From positions 59,363,346 through 59,427,345 of the forward strand of contig NC_090324.1 in the NCBI RefSeq assembly GCF_040869045.1: a stretch of 64,000 nucleotides of DNA, read 5' to 3'. The notes beneath the pieces were generated by a model that saw only the letters and a list, made by a program, of their open reading frames with translations, was not told the origin of the DNA and searched no databases. This DNA comes from Eurosta solidaginis (taxonomy: Eukaryota; Arthropoda; Insecta; Diptera; Tephritidae). A program made the translations under genes and the position numbers. The number at the start of each line of letters is the position of its first letter. Position 1 is the stretch's first letter. This document shows, piece after piece, positions 29,458 to 40,540 of this stretch.

Positions 29458-31888
29458 TTTATACTCAGTTGAGCAGAGCTCACAGAGTATATTAACTTTG
29501 ATTGCATAACGGTTGGTTGTACAGGTATAAAGGAATCGAGATAGATATAGACTTCCATATATCAAAATCATCAGTAACGAAAAAAAATTCGATTGAGCCA
29601 TGTCCGTCCGTCCGTCTGTCCGTTAACACGATAACTTGAGTAAATTTTGAGGTATCTTGATGAAATTTGGTATGTAGGCTATTTAAAATGAACGATATCG
29701 GACAATAAATGAAAAAAATGTCATAATTATATACCAAATAAAAAAGGAATGAAACATGGTAATTGTATTGGTCTATTGACGCAAAATATAACTTTAATAA
29801 AAAAATTTGTAAAATGGGTGTAACACCTACCATATTAAGTAGAAGACAATGAAAAGTTTTGCAGGGCGAAATCAAAAGCCCTTGGAATCTTGGAAGGAAT
29901 ACTGTACGTGGTATTACATATATAAATAAATTAGCGGTACCCGACAGATGATGTTCTGGATCACCCTGGTCCACATTTTGGTAGATATCTCGAAAACGCC
30001 TTCACATATACAGCTAAGGGCCACTCCCTTTTAAAACCTTCATTAATACCTTTAATTTGATACCCATATCGTACAAACACATTCTAGAGTCACCCCTGGT
30101 CCACGTTTATGGCGATATCCCGAAAAGGCGTCCACATATATAACTAAGGCCCACTCCTTTTTAAAATACTCATTAACACCTTTCATTTGATACCCATTTC
30201 GTACAAACAAATTCTAGAGTCACCCCTGATCCACCTTCATGTCGATATCTCGAAAAGGCGTCCTACCTATAGAACTAAGGCCCACGCCTTTTTAAAATAA
30301 TTATTAACACCTTTCATTTGATACCCATATCGTACAAAAAAATTCTAGAGTCACCCCTGGCCCACCTTTATGGCGATATCTCGAAAAGGCGTCCACCTAT
30401 AGAACTAAGGCCAACGCCCTTTTAAAATACTCATTAACACCTTTCATTGGATACCCATATCGTACAAACAAATTCTAGAGTCACCCCTGGTCCACCTTTA
30501 TGGCGATATCTCGAAAAGGCGTCCACCTATAGAACTAAGGCCCACACCCTTTTAAAATACTCGTTAACACCTTTCATTTGATACCCATATCGTACACAAA
30601 AATTCTAGAGTCACCCCTGGCCCACCTTTATGGCGATATCTCGAAAGGGCATCCACCTATAGAACTAAGGCCCACTCCCTTTTAAAATACTCATTAACAC
30701 CTTTCATTTGATACCCATATCGTACAAACAAATTCTAGAGTCACCGCTGGTCTACCTTTATGGAGATATCTCGAAAAGGCGTCCACCTATAGAACTAAGA
30801 CCCACGCCCTTTTAAAATACTCATTAACACCTTTCATTTGATACCCATATCGTACCAACAAATTCTAGTGTCACCGCTCGTCCACCTTTATGGCGATATC
30901 TCGAAAAGGCGTCCACCTATAGAACTAAGGCCCACACCCTTTTAAAATACTCGTTAACACCTTTCGTTTGATACCCATATCGTACACAAAAATTCTAGAG
31001 TCACCCCTGGCCCACCTTTATGGCGATATCTCGAAAGGGCATCCACCTATAGAACTAAGGCCCACTCCCTTTTAAAATACTCATTAGCACCTTTCATTTG
31101 ATACCCATATTGTACAAACGCATTCTAGAGTCACCCCTGGTCCACGTTTATGGCGATATCCCGAAAAGGCGTCCACCCATAGAACAAAGGCCCACTCCCT
31201 TTTAAAACATTTATTACACTTTTCGTTTGACACCCATATTGTACAAACGCATTCTAGAGTCAACCCAGGTCCACTTTTATAACGATATTCCGAAATGCGT
31301 CCGCCTATAGAACTTAGGCCCACTCCCTTTTAAAATACTCATTAACACCTTTCATTTGATACCCATATAGTACAAACAAATTCTAGAGTCACCCCTGGTC
31401 CACGTTTATGGCGATATCTCGAAAAGGCGTCCACATATAGAACTAAGGCCCACGCCCTCTTAAAATACTCATTAACACCTTTCATTTGATACTCATATCG
31501 TACAAACAAATTCTAGAGTCACCCCTGGTCCATCTTTATGGCGATATCTCGAAAAGGCGTACATCTATAGAACTTAGGCCCACTCCCTTTTAAAATTATC
31601 ATTAACATATTTCATTTGATACCAATATCGTACAAACAAATTCTCGAGTCAGGCCTGGTCCACCTTTATGGCGATATCCCTAAATGGCGTCCATCCATAG
31701 ATCTATGGCCTACTTCCTCTTAAAGTACTCCTTAATACCTTCCATTTGATACATATGTCATACAAACACATTCCAGGGTTACCCTAGGTTCCTTTTACAA
31801 CATGGTGATTTCCCTTACTTTGTCTCCACAGCTCTCAACTGAGTATGTAATGTTCGGTTACACCCGAACTTAGCCTTCCTTACTTGTT
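29458..31888 (+). mobile_element. HINE-A copy 4, complete helentron inside a reverse transcriptase gene
   Basis: Has 5' subTIR ATACTCAGTTGAGCAGAGCT, CCGTCC run, a shortened body (the 'accacgcccac' section is mostly deleted near 29700), about 14 units of the 130-bp array (29957-31777), 3' subTIR AGCTCTCAACTGAGTAT, stem-loop GTTCGGTTACACCCGAAC and end CTTACTTG. Host sequence reads ...CACTGTT on the left and TACC... on the right; removing the helentron restores an unbroken codon series with no duplication, i.e. insertion between two Ts. Confidence 0.9.
29957..31777 (+). repeat. 130-bp tandem array inside HINE-A copy 4
   Basis: Period exactly 130 in several steps (AATTCTAGAG at 30471, 30601, 30731). 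Units are more uniform than in copy 2 and mostly of the 'gaactaaggcccac' type; a block of units at 30300-30610 and 30820-31030 shares 'cgtacacaaaaattctag', suggesting duplication of several units at once. Confidence 0.9.
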
Positions 31889-32629
31889 TACCTTCAAAAT
31901 TATATTGTTTAAATCGTTGTGGCGTATGATGTTCTGATTTTTGCAAAATATCATGAACTTAGTCTTATCTTCATTTAACTTCAATTTTCTAAGGCACAAC
32001 CTTTGGAATAAGGAGTCAGGATCTTCTTGTATTTTCTGCATAGCACAGTTCGCATACTTATCGCTGATGATGAGCAAAGCATCAACTGCAAACAAGCGTA
32101 TTTTACAATATTTTAAACATCCTTTAATATCATTGATATTTATTGTGGCAATCCAATATTTACGTCCACAACCGCTGAAACTGCTTTTCCGATTATTGTC
32201 CTCTGCTTTCTTTCACTCAAATAACTTCGGAACCATTCCAGAGCTTTGCCTCTGATGCCAATTTTAAACATAACGTCCATCAATTCCAATCTATCAACTG
32301 TTTCGAAAGCCCGTTTCAAGTCTAAGAAGACAGAGACCACAACTTTTTTGTCTGATATACTCTCTTTCCATTCTGCAATTACCATGTTAAGCGCCGTTTC
32401 ACATGAATGGCTTTTTCTAAATCCCGATTGTTCTGGTATAATCACTTTCAGTTTGTCTAGAAATGCCACCAGTTGATTTTTCACCACTACTTCAATAATT
32501 TTCTCATCTGCGGGTAAAGTATTAATTTGGCGTAGCTCCTCCGGTTTTACTGTGCTCTTTACTTTTTCCACGGGTACTATTAATGACACTTTCCAGCAAT
32601 TAGGAACAATGCCAACTGTTTGGGGATTC
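31889..32629 (-). pseudogene. Host CR1/L2-like element, piece 4: reverse transcriptase palm
   Basis: Motifs in order: PNCWKVSLIVPVEKV, RQINTLPADEKIIE, PEQSGFRKSHSCETAL, VFLDLKRAFETVDR (motif A, Asp present), ERKQRTIIG, IGLPQ. The sequence then jumps to INDIKGC with a frameshift: about 12 codons after LPQ (the GS...GPLLF part) are deleted. The YADD box reads LFAVDALLI, so one catalytic Asp is Val. CLRKLKLNEDKTKFMIF ends the palm. The right edge is the target duplication of the R1-like insertion. Confidence 0.85.
32619..32629. repeat. Left target-site duplication of the R1-like element
   Basis: TTTGGGGATTC, repeated exactly at 38198-38208. Both copies lie in host CR1/L2-like coding sequence (INES... 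on the right, ...VGIVPNCWK on the left). Confidence 0.85.
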
Positions 32630-33430
32630 TCACTCTGAGTGTGGATTTTGTTGCGAACGGTTGTGTTTTAAAGTCGCGGACAGTCGTTGTAATAAATTCA
32701 GTGTGTACCTAAAGAGTGTGCTTAGTGTGTTTTGTAGCAAAACAAAGGGGCGTAAAAACCTTTGTTTGTGTGATTTATTGAAAGTATTGGACATTTGGAG
32801 CCCCAAGTTAGCGGTCAGTCGAAGGTCAATCTCCGGCGGAGCCCTAATTTTTGTGCGCGTGTTTTGGTTGCTACCAATTTTCGCCCTAACCTCAAAGTGC
32901 TTGCACGTGGAGGTATACTTGTGTGTGTGCGCGCATTCAATCGGCTGTGAGTGAGTACTCAGGTGAAAACTTGTGTGTGACTACACACTGTTCCGCTAGG
33001 GACCAGTGTTGGACTACTTGCTCAGTGAGCAATTGTGGACTGCCTGCGTAAGGGGGTATAAACCCATACTCAAATTAGTGGCAGTATCAGCTGTAGCGTT
33101 TATAGTCTGCCCGTTCAGCTCGGCGTAGCTTCGTGCCGGTCGACTCATCCCCGATACGGGGAACAGTGTTCCGTCCGTCGGGGCGGTGGTAGTGACCACG
33201 TCAGCACTTTGCTGACAAACAGCGTACGAGCTACGTCACCGCGCTTTTGCTATAGCTGACGGGTTGGGCTGCTACTGCTGCTGACCACTGATTCTGAGTG
33301 GTTATAGCCCTCTAACCTAGGGCGGCCTGCATTCGCCCAGTGGGCATCTGTTTTTTCTTGGTATATACTTCCACAGCCGTGTCGTATAAGCGTAACCGGG
33401 TTTGCTTCTGTGGACAGATGCTTTGGGGTA
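32630..33430 (+). other. 5' UTR of the R1-like element
   Basis: About 800 bp with no long sense ORF. GC-rich inverted segments (e.g. CCCCGATACGGGG at 33149-33161) suggest RNA structure. The promoter, internal in this group, cannot be located by eye. Confidence 0.6.
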
Positions 33431-34640
33431 ATGAAGGGTGTCGCGAAAAAGCGCCCGGGGCCGCGTTCCGCCGGAGGCCGTTCTTCGATGGCCGCTGATG
33501 GGTCGACCTCGGGAGATGACAAAGGTGTAAGTTCGCGGCAATTTCTGAAGGCGAACACCGGGAAAGCTACCGCCGTACAAACTGGTCGTAAATCGAATAA
33601 AAAAGCGGGTAAGTCGGGGATACCGGTGGCGTCAAGGAAGGCCTCAAAAATCGAGGAGCAAGGAGGTAAGGGCGGGCTGAGTATGTCCGCGAAGTCGGAG
33701 GATGAGGAGAGTATTCTCCCGAAATCCGACGACGACGCGGATATATGCAGTCTGCCGGAATCCGGGCTATCCGGGGCAGGTCCATATAGTTTGAACCAAC
33801 CCAAGGTAGCGGGGGTGCCGGTCTCGTTGCTGAGTCCGTGGTGACTACTGTCGCTGGCGCCTCAACCGACGGTAAAGCAGCCGATGGCGTGCCAGAGACT
33901 GTTGCTGACGTTGAGGACGCAATCGATGGTAGTAAATGTGCGGGCAATGACGCAAACGAGCCGGCGAAGTCTTTAGGGGGGGAGGTAAGTGGAAAGAAAT
34001 CTGTGGAGAATTCGGGGGAGAGGGGCGCTGGCGCTGTTGACAGCTGTGGACCACCCGCTGGCACCGAGCTTTCCGGCGGTCAGTCCTCGCAAATAAGAAG
34101 TTTTCCGAGGTGGGTTTAGAAGTGTGCGAAAACCGGAAGCAAGGCACTAGGGTGGTCATTCGGGGGGTTTACGCGCAAATCTCCCCTGATGAATTCATGG
34201 AGGAGGTCTTTCGTCTGAACCTCGCGAAGGTTGACCCTGAGTGTCAGAAGTCAGAGGTTAGGCTGATCAGTGGACCTTGGAAGGCAGACGTCGAGGGAGC
34301 AACGGTGACCGTCACCCTGGAGGGACCGGACAAGTTAATGTCCCCCCTCTTGGATGCGGGCCGGTGCTATGTCAAATGGTTTTCCTTCCCGGTTCGGCCG
34401 GAGAGTCAAACCTATAGCTGCTTCCGTTGTCTGAGTTTTGACCACCAGGTGAGGGACTGTGGGTTGAAGGCTGCCGTCTGTCGGAGGTGCGGACAGGAAG
34501 GGCATATTGAGGCAAAGTGCCCTAATGGGGTGCATTGCCGAAATTGTGCATTCAGGGGCAGACCCGCCGCACATCTTATGATGTCGGCGGAATGCCCGAC
34601 ATATGCTGCCGTTGTTGCCCGTGCACTCGCCAGACATTAA
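33431..34640 (+). pseudogene. ORF1: R1-like ORF1 (Gag-like, three CCHC knuckles), two frameshifts
   Basis: First ATG 33431 (MKGVAKKRPGPRS, basic). Frames: 33431-33844, 33838-34119, 34110-34640. The N-terminal two thirds are Ser/Gly/Lys-rich and probably disordered. The third frame has the conserved ORF1 domain (GTRVVIRGVYAQISPDEFME, VTVTLEGPDKLMSPLL, YVKWFSFPVRPE) and three knuckles: CFRCLSFDHQVRDC, CRRCGQEGHIEAKC, CRNCAFRGRPAAH...C. It would coat the element RNA. The two frameshifts (near 33840 and 34112) may be mutations or sequencing errors in GC-rich runs. The stop overlaps the ORF2 start as TAATG. Confidence 0.85.
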
Positions 34641-37600
34641 TGGGTTTAGTCCTTCAACTCAATTGTCAGGGAGCGTACTCCGTTGTGTGTGAATTGGGGG
34701 CGCGCATGGCTGAGGAGAGTTGCAGTATTGCCCTGCTCCAGGAACCCTACACTACCAATGGTGTGGTGAGAGGGCTTCCTGGAGGGTTTAGGTCCTTTTG
34801 TGACCTTCGGGGCAATGCTGCGGTTGTGGTGAATGAGCCTAATTATAAATGCTTGTTGTTGAATGCGTCTGAATGGGCAATATGTGTGAGCATTGAGGGC
34901 TCCTTCGGGAGAGCCGTCTTTGCAAGCATATATTGTAAGTTTGGGGAACCCATGGAACCATATATCCGATACCTCGATACGGTGCTACTACTGGGGAGTA
35001 GCACGCCAGTTATTATTGGTGTGGATGCCAATGCCGTATCCCCTATATGGCATAGCAAAATATCCAGGACTTCTCCTGGATATGCTAGTCATGGACGGGG
35101 CGAGGCGTTGGGCGAGTGGGTACTCACCTCTCACGTTCATGTTGTGAACGAACCGAGTGGGTGGTACACGTTCGATGGGCCCATGGGCAGGAGTGACATT
35201 GATGTTACTCTCATGAATGAGCCAGCAGCGAGATGGAGAGTAAGGGGGGGAGGGGATAAGCGACCATAATCTCATTGAGATTGTGGTTACTCCCCGTACC
35301 ACCCCGGATATGCTTGGTACGCCTTCCGTAATGGGGTGGCGTACTGCCGGGGCAAATTGGACACTGTACGGGTTATACGTCGAGCAGGAGGTGACTGCTA
35401 CACCCCTCGATGTATTTGCAGAGCTCCCAGTAGATCAGCAGATTGCCCTCTTGAACGCCTGTATCTGGCGGGTCAATGACAGCATGTTTGAAAAGTGGAA
35501 GAAGGAGCGTTTTCGCTGTGTCAGGTGGTGGACGCGCGAACTGACCCAGAAGAGGAGATCTGTCAGGCGCCTGAGACGTCGGTTTCAACGCGCCCGGCAT
35601 ATCGATTCCGATGGTCTGTCCCAGCTTAGAAGTCAATTAAGTGTGGAAAGGCGTGAATATAAGAGAATGGTTGTAGAGGTGAAAGAGGAACAATGGCGCA
35701 ACTTCGTGTCAGAAAATTCGAACGACCCCTGGGGACAGGTCTACAAGATCTGTAGGGGTCGCCGCCAGACCGAAGTTAATTCCCTCCGTGTGGGAGAGCG
35801 AACAATATCAACATGGAGGGAATGTTCAGAGCTGCTTATTGAAGGGTTCTTTCCTAGGGCGGAGGTCCAGGTACCTCCCCTTGCACAAGACGTACCTGTA
35901 CCTCCACTAGAAGTTGAAGAGTTGGATTATGCATTTGGCCTGGTTAGGTCTAAACGGTCTCCGGGTTTGGATGGAATAAACGGAGAAATGTCCAAGTGTT
36001 TGTGGAAGTTTATTCCGGAATACTTGGAAGCCGTTTATGATAAATGCATATGGGAGGGTTACTTCCCACGTGAGTGGAAAGCTGCTAGGGTTGTCGTTCT
36101 CTTGAAGTCGCCTGACAAAATAAGATCTGATCCTCGGTCTTACCGAGGTATCAGCCTTCTTCCAGTGCTTGGTAAAGTGCTGGAGAGGGTTATGGTTGAG
36201 CGGCTTCAGGAGCTAGTTGGGGGTAACCAGTCGGATAGACAGTTTGGGTTCAGGAAAGGACGCAGCATTGAAGACGCCTGGATGCATGTCCAAGACTGTG
36301 TAGAGAGAAGCTCCAATAAATATGCCCTTGGCATATTTATTGACTTCAAGTGGGCGTTTGACTTCCTGCGCTGGGACAGGGTTATCGAGCGGTTAGTGGA
36401 GCTCGGCTGCCCGGAAATTGCTTTGTGGCAGAGCTATTTCTCGGACAGACGAGCTACTATCGTTGGTGCCTGCGAGAGTGTGGAAAGGGAGGTGGCTCGT
36501 GGTTGTCCGCAGGGATCCATCTGTGGTCCATATATATGGAACATGATGATGGACTCCTTGTTAAGGCAACTCGAGCATCTTTGCAAATTCAGCGCCTATG
36601 CGGATGACCTCCTCTTATTAGTAGAGGGGGATTCTCGCGCCAGTATTGAGCGTACCAGCGAGTCACTATGTCAAGTAGTGGCTGGCTGGGGCGCCCATGT
36701 TGGCGTAGAGATTTCGGTGGACAAAACTGTGATGATGCTGCTCAAGGGCAGATTGTCACAGAATCGCCCACCGGTTGTCCGTATCGGCGGGGTTAGCATC
36801 AGATACGCGACGAAAGTCAAATACCTGGGGCTGACAATGGGTGAGCGAATGAACTTCCTGCCACACTTGGATGCTGTCAGGGATAGGATGCAGAATGTTT
36901 CGGGGCAGTTACGACGAATCATTCGGAGTGACTGGGGCCTGAGTCGCCGTGCCGTTCGCACAATATATCGTGGCCTATTCGTAGCATGCGCTACTTTTGG
37001 TGCCGCCATATGGTACCGAACGGTCATGACTGCTCATGGTCAGAGGCGCGTGCTGAGCATACAGAGGTGCATGATGCTCCCATGCTTGCCCTTGTGTCGT
37101 ACCGTTTCCACGGATGCGATGCAGGTGCTTCTTGGTGCACCCCCTCTCGACCTGGTGGTTATACAGCTCGCTGTTTCCTTCAGGCTGAGAAGGAGGGCAA
37201 GTTTGCCGCTGTTGGAGGATGAATGGGCCGCCGACGATAATGTGGAGAGTGGATGGTTGGAAAATAGGCGTCGATTAGAAGGGGTGGTTAGAGGGAAGTG
37301 GCAGGAGCGCTGGGACAATAGTCCCAACGGCAGGGTAACGTACGGGTACATCCGGGACGTTTCATTTGTGGCGGAAAATCCAGACTTCAGATTTAGTCTG
37401 AGCCTGGGTTTTCTGCTTACTGGTCATGGTCCTCTTAATGCATTCTTGCATAAGAGGAGCTTGAGCGAAACGGAGGGGTGTGTATGTGGGGCTGCATATG
37501 AGGATTGGTTGCATGTGTTGTGCGAGTGCCCGGAGTACTCGGACATAAGGGATTTGGGTAGTTTTGGGGTTAATGTTGATGAAGGTAGAGTTGATGTTAG

Positions 37601-37655
37601 TGGAGCGCTCTCCACTAGTCGGACTATTGATTTGCTCAATAGGTATGCTTTTTAG
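34640..37655 (+). pseudogene. ORF2: R1-like ORF2: endonuclease, reverse transcriptase, C-terminal knuckle; one frameshift
   Basis: ATG at 34640 shares its A with the ORF1 stop. Endonuclease: LQLNCQGAYSV, LLQEPYT, VIIGVDANAVSPIWHS, GRSDIDVTL; then one frameshift in a G-rich stretch near 35250, after which ISDHNLIEI (catalytic His) continues. Reverse transcriptase: SPGLDGINGEM, YRGISLLPVLGKVLERV, FGFRKGRSIEDAW, GIFIDFKWAFDFLRWD (motif A), RGCPQGSICGPYIWN (motif B), FSAYADDLLLLVEG (motif C, intact). C-terminal zinc motif CVCGAAYEDWLHVLCEC. No RNase H, as in the R1 clade. Length ~1005 codons is normal. The only visible lesion is the single-base shift. Confidence 0.9.
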
Positions 37656-38197
37656 GTGTTTAGACGGAGGAGACGTGGTGGTGACCGTGGTGGTTAATTT
37701 GTGTGTGTGTTCGTGGATGTGGGGGGGGGGGGGGGGGGGGGGGGGTTCTAACCCCACCTCACCCCTAGGCGGCCGGTCCGGAGTAGGTGGATACTCAACC
37801 GGAAGTGGCTTCGGCTGCGAAAGTCAGACCAAGACTTTAAAGTGGTACCACGGGGAACAGATAGCCCGCGGAGCTTGCTCCGTTTCTGTTCAGTTGCGGT
37901 TGGCTGGCCCCTTTGGGAGCATCGTGGTGGCTGTGGTTGATATCCGAATGCGGTAAGAGTTGGTCAGCTCGAATGTGGAGTTGCATTGCAACCGGGTGCC
38001 ATGACCCATAGAATGGAAGAGGTGTTAGATAGGCCTCCAACCCCACCAAGGTGATGATGTGTCCACTCACATTATCGATTGGTACCAAGGTAAGCGAGCC
38101 TTGGGGGCTGGTCAGACCCGCTTTGACCTGTGTACTTGGTACATGCGTGAGGTTAGGTCTTCGAAGACAGGCACTCACGTAAAACCTACACTCGCTC
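37656..38197 (+). other. 3' UTR of the R1-like element with a 25-G run
   Basis: 540 bp non-coding. Contains GT repeats, then an uninterrupted G25 at 37721-37745. Ends ...CCTACACTCGCTC directly at the target duplication, with no A tail. Antisense ORF content here is not genuine host sequence until 38198. Confidence 0.75.
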
Positions 38198-38645
38198 TTT
38201 GGGGATTCATTAATAATATCTTTGTAAAAGTTACCAATGTACACCATGGCATCCTTGAAGACACCCTCAGATAAGAAATTCTCTCGACAGTATTTGTTTT
38301 TAAATGGCTGAGTGATCTTCATTATATCATCTAACTCAATGGCTCTGGAATGAATTGATTCACTTGTGGTAAAATGGTTTGCGTACATTTCGTCCGTTAT
38401 GGGCAATTCTTCGATACTATCATTAATTTCTACTATACTCTGCACTAAAAAGTTGTTTAGGGCATTATCTATATCATGTTCATTCTCTAGAAATTCCCCA
38501 TTAATTACAATTTTCTTGATATCTTTTTTATTGTATGTACGCTCTGCAAGGTCTTTAAGACACTTCCACATCTGCTTCATATTTCCGCCATTGTTGAGCA
38601 CCCTGTCTTCCATGTACTTCTTCTTTTTATAATTAAGATTAGCAA
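38198..38645 (-). pseudogene. Host CR1/L2-like element, piece 3: endonuclease-RT linker
   Basis: Minus strand: KCVANLNYKKKKYMEDRVLN, NMKQMWKCLKDLAERTYNKK, VINGEFLENEHDIDNALNNF, HSRAIELDDIMKITQPFKNK, ending DIINES at the target duplication. Such linkers sit between endonuclease and fingers in CR1/L2-like proteins, and the text continues into piece 4 (with a small frame discrepancy at the junction). The right edge is cut by the LOA-like insertion. Confidence 0.8.
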
Positions 38646-38649
38646 CGCA

Positions 38650-39415
38650 TTTGATGGCCTAAAGGTCATCCCAGCTTCGGAGATTCCCAGGAGGCTCCGG
38701 GCGCGCATCTGGCTACCCAAAATGCTAAAGCTGAAAATGGATGCACAAAAGATAATACAGCGCCTAAAGCTCCAGAACTCGGACGTCTCGATGGATCAAA
38801 GTAGAGCAACAGCAAAAAAATAGCCAGCCTGTGTTGCTGCTGATCAGCAACGAGTCCGTGGGGGCACTCGAGCAAAGGGGAAACCGCCTGAAGTTTGGCC
38901 GGAGGGAGGCCAAAGTGAAGGTTTTCCCGGCGGCAGTGGCACCAGACATCTCTTCCACCTTTAGTTTTCTGAGTACGGCGAACTACCCGGGGTGGGAGGA
39001 AGTCCTTGATATAACACTAACATCTGACTTCCGGGAGCTTACGGTAAAAACTGGGAGGTGTCGAAAAAACTTTCCCTGTTGGAAAAAAGAAATAAATCAG
39101 CCGCACAGAAACCCTAAACGGATCTCCTGGAGCCTATTTGATAAGATAGTCAGTGATAGGCTCCATAGAAGTAGGACGCCTATTCAAATTTCAGACAGTC
39201 TTGACGACCGAGTCCGGTCTATGGAGAAAAGTTTTCAGGTGGCTTTTAAAGTCGCCTGTCCAATTTCGAGGAGCAAAAAGACCTTCCCACCGTGGTGGGA
39301 CAAAAATCTCAGCGACCTGAGGTCAAAACTAAGGAGGGTCTTCAACGATTGTCACTTCAGAAACGATTTCCGGGAGTACAGGGCGGCTCTTAGGGAGTAT
39401 AAGAAAGCCATATAG
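38650..39415 (+). pseudogene. LOA-like ORF1 C-terminus fused to endonuclease end and linker
   Basis: First part (38650-38950, frames shifting) reads GLKVIPASEIPRRLRARIWL and KMDAQKIIQRLKLQ, then LLISNESVGALEQRG and AKVKVF, which I take for an ORF1 C-terminal domain. Without a gap it continues in YPGWEEVLDITLTSDFRE and the linker PWWDKNLSDLRSKLRRVFN. DITLTS is the end of the endonuclease, so about 0.6 kb of ORF2 (most of the endonuclease) was deleted and the two ORFs fused in one open frame (38831-39415). Confidence 0.65.
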
Positions 39416-39419
39416 ACAG

Positions 39420-40500
39420 GCTAATAGATATACATATACGGGAGCTTCCAGGTGAGGCTCCGCTTTCCGCGGAACAGCACGCATACCTGAGAGGGAAATC
39501 CACAGAAACCGCGCTAAATGAGGTAGTTCGAACGATGGAAAAGTCCCTTCAGCACAAGCAGTTCACTCTGGCTGCGTTTGTTGATGTGGAAGACGCGTTT
39601 AACAATGTAACAGCCGAAGCGATTGAGGCTGCCCTCGATAAGGCAGGGGCTGAAGAGCCACTACGGCTTTGGATTTCAACCCTGCTTCGCAACCGCGAAA
39701 TAACGGCAGAGCTAGGTGGAGCTAGTGTTGGCAAGCAGGTATGCAGAGGCACACCACAGGGTGGGGTGCTTTGACCTCTGCTTTGGTTGGTCACCATAAA
39801 TGAAATCCTAGGAAAACTTAACGCAGGGGGGGGGGGGGGGGTTAAGATCGTGGCGTATGCCGACAACGTGGCGATCTTGGTTTCTGGTCCTTTCCCCTCC
39901 GTAATGAGCGAAATCATGGAAAGGGCCTTGGCAAAACTCAGCGGGTGAGCACAGGGATGTGGCCTTAGGTTAAATCCCGACAAGACAAACCTGTTTCTCT
40001 TCACGAGGAAGTCCAAGCCACCTGCCTTCAGACTACTATTCTTAAAAGGCCAGCAACTAACCCTGTCATCGAGTTCCAAGTATCTGCGACTAACAATTGA
40101 CTGCAAGTTGAATTGGAAAGTATGCATCGAAGAGCGGGTACGGAAAGCCTGCTTCACCTTCTATGCCTACAAATCAATGTTTGGTAAGAAATGGGGACTC
40201 AAGCCAAGCATGGTACTGTAGATGTACGAGGCGGTGGTGCGACCGGTGCATACCTATGATTCCATAGTCTGGTGGGAAGCACTAAGTAATAGCTACAATC
40301 TCACCAGCCTGCAAAAAGTCCAGCGCACTGCGTGTGTTGGTGCCATAGGGGCCGGACGCACTTTTCCCACAGCTGCTTTAGACCCCATTTTGGACCTGCT
40401 TCCGATCGACTTGCATACTTTGTACATCGCCACAAACCGCAATGAGCTCTGGGTTTTGGAAGGATACTCAGAAAGGGCATAGTAGTATCCTAAAGAAACT
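39420..40500 (+). pseudogene. LOA-like reverse transcriptase remnant
   Basis: QHAYLRGKSTETALNEVVRT, AAFVDVEDAFNNV (motif A, Asp present), RGTPQGGVL followed by an in-frame TGA (39772), then PLLWLVTINEIL. A G16 run (39826-39841) lies between LNAG and VKIVAYADNVAILVSG, shifting the frame; YADD has become YADN. Later KTNLFLFTRK and VRPVHTYDSIVWWEAL. The fingers upstream of QHAYL are missing. Several stops: dead. Confidence 0.8.
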
Positions 40501-40540
40501 TCCGGATGGTTCATGTAGTACTACTCTCGAAAACTGAAGT

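Larger units (their letters stand above)
32630..38197 (+). mobile_element. R1-like (R1-clade) non-LTR retrotransposon, nearly full length
   Basis: 5568 bp bounded by an 11-bp target duplication. 5' UTR 32630-33430, ORF1 33431-34640, ORF2 34640-37655, 3' UTR 37656-38197. No poly(A) tail at the 3' junction. It is far more GC-rich than its neighbours. R1-clade signatures are three CCHC knuckles in ORF1, DANAVSPIWHSK in the endonuclease and GCPQGSICGPYIWNMMMDSLL-type motif B (written here in part). It lies in another retroelement, not in 28S rDNA. Confidence 0.9.

Noticed and set aside
29957..31777. Regular repeats resembling a CRISPR array
   Set aside because: Units are contiguous 130-bp repeats without unique spacers and lie in a fly helentron.
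33250..34159. Several long Pro/Ser-rich antisense frames opposite R1-like ORF1
   Set aside because: GC-rich shadow frames; the plus strand carries the conserved knuckles and motifs.
37837..38197. Right-hand extension of the minus-strand frame 38613-37837
   Set aside because: Only 38613-38198 is CR1/L2-like coding sequence; beyond the target duplication the frame runs by chance through the 3' UTR of the R1-like element.
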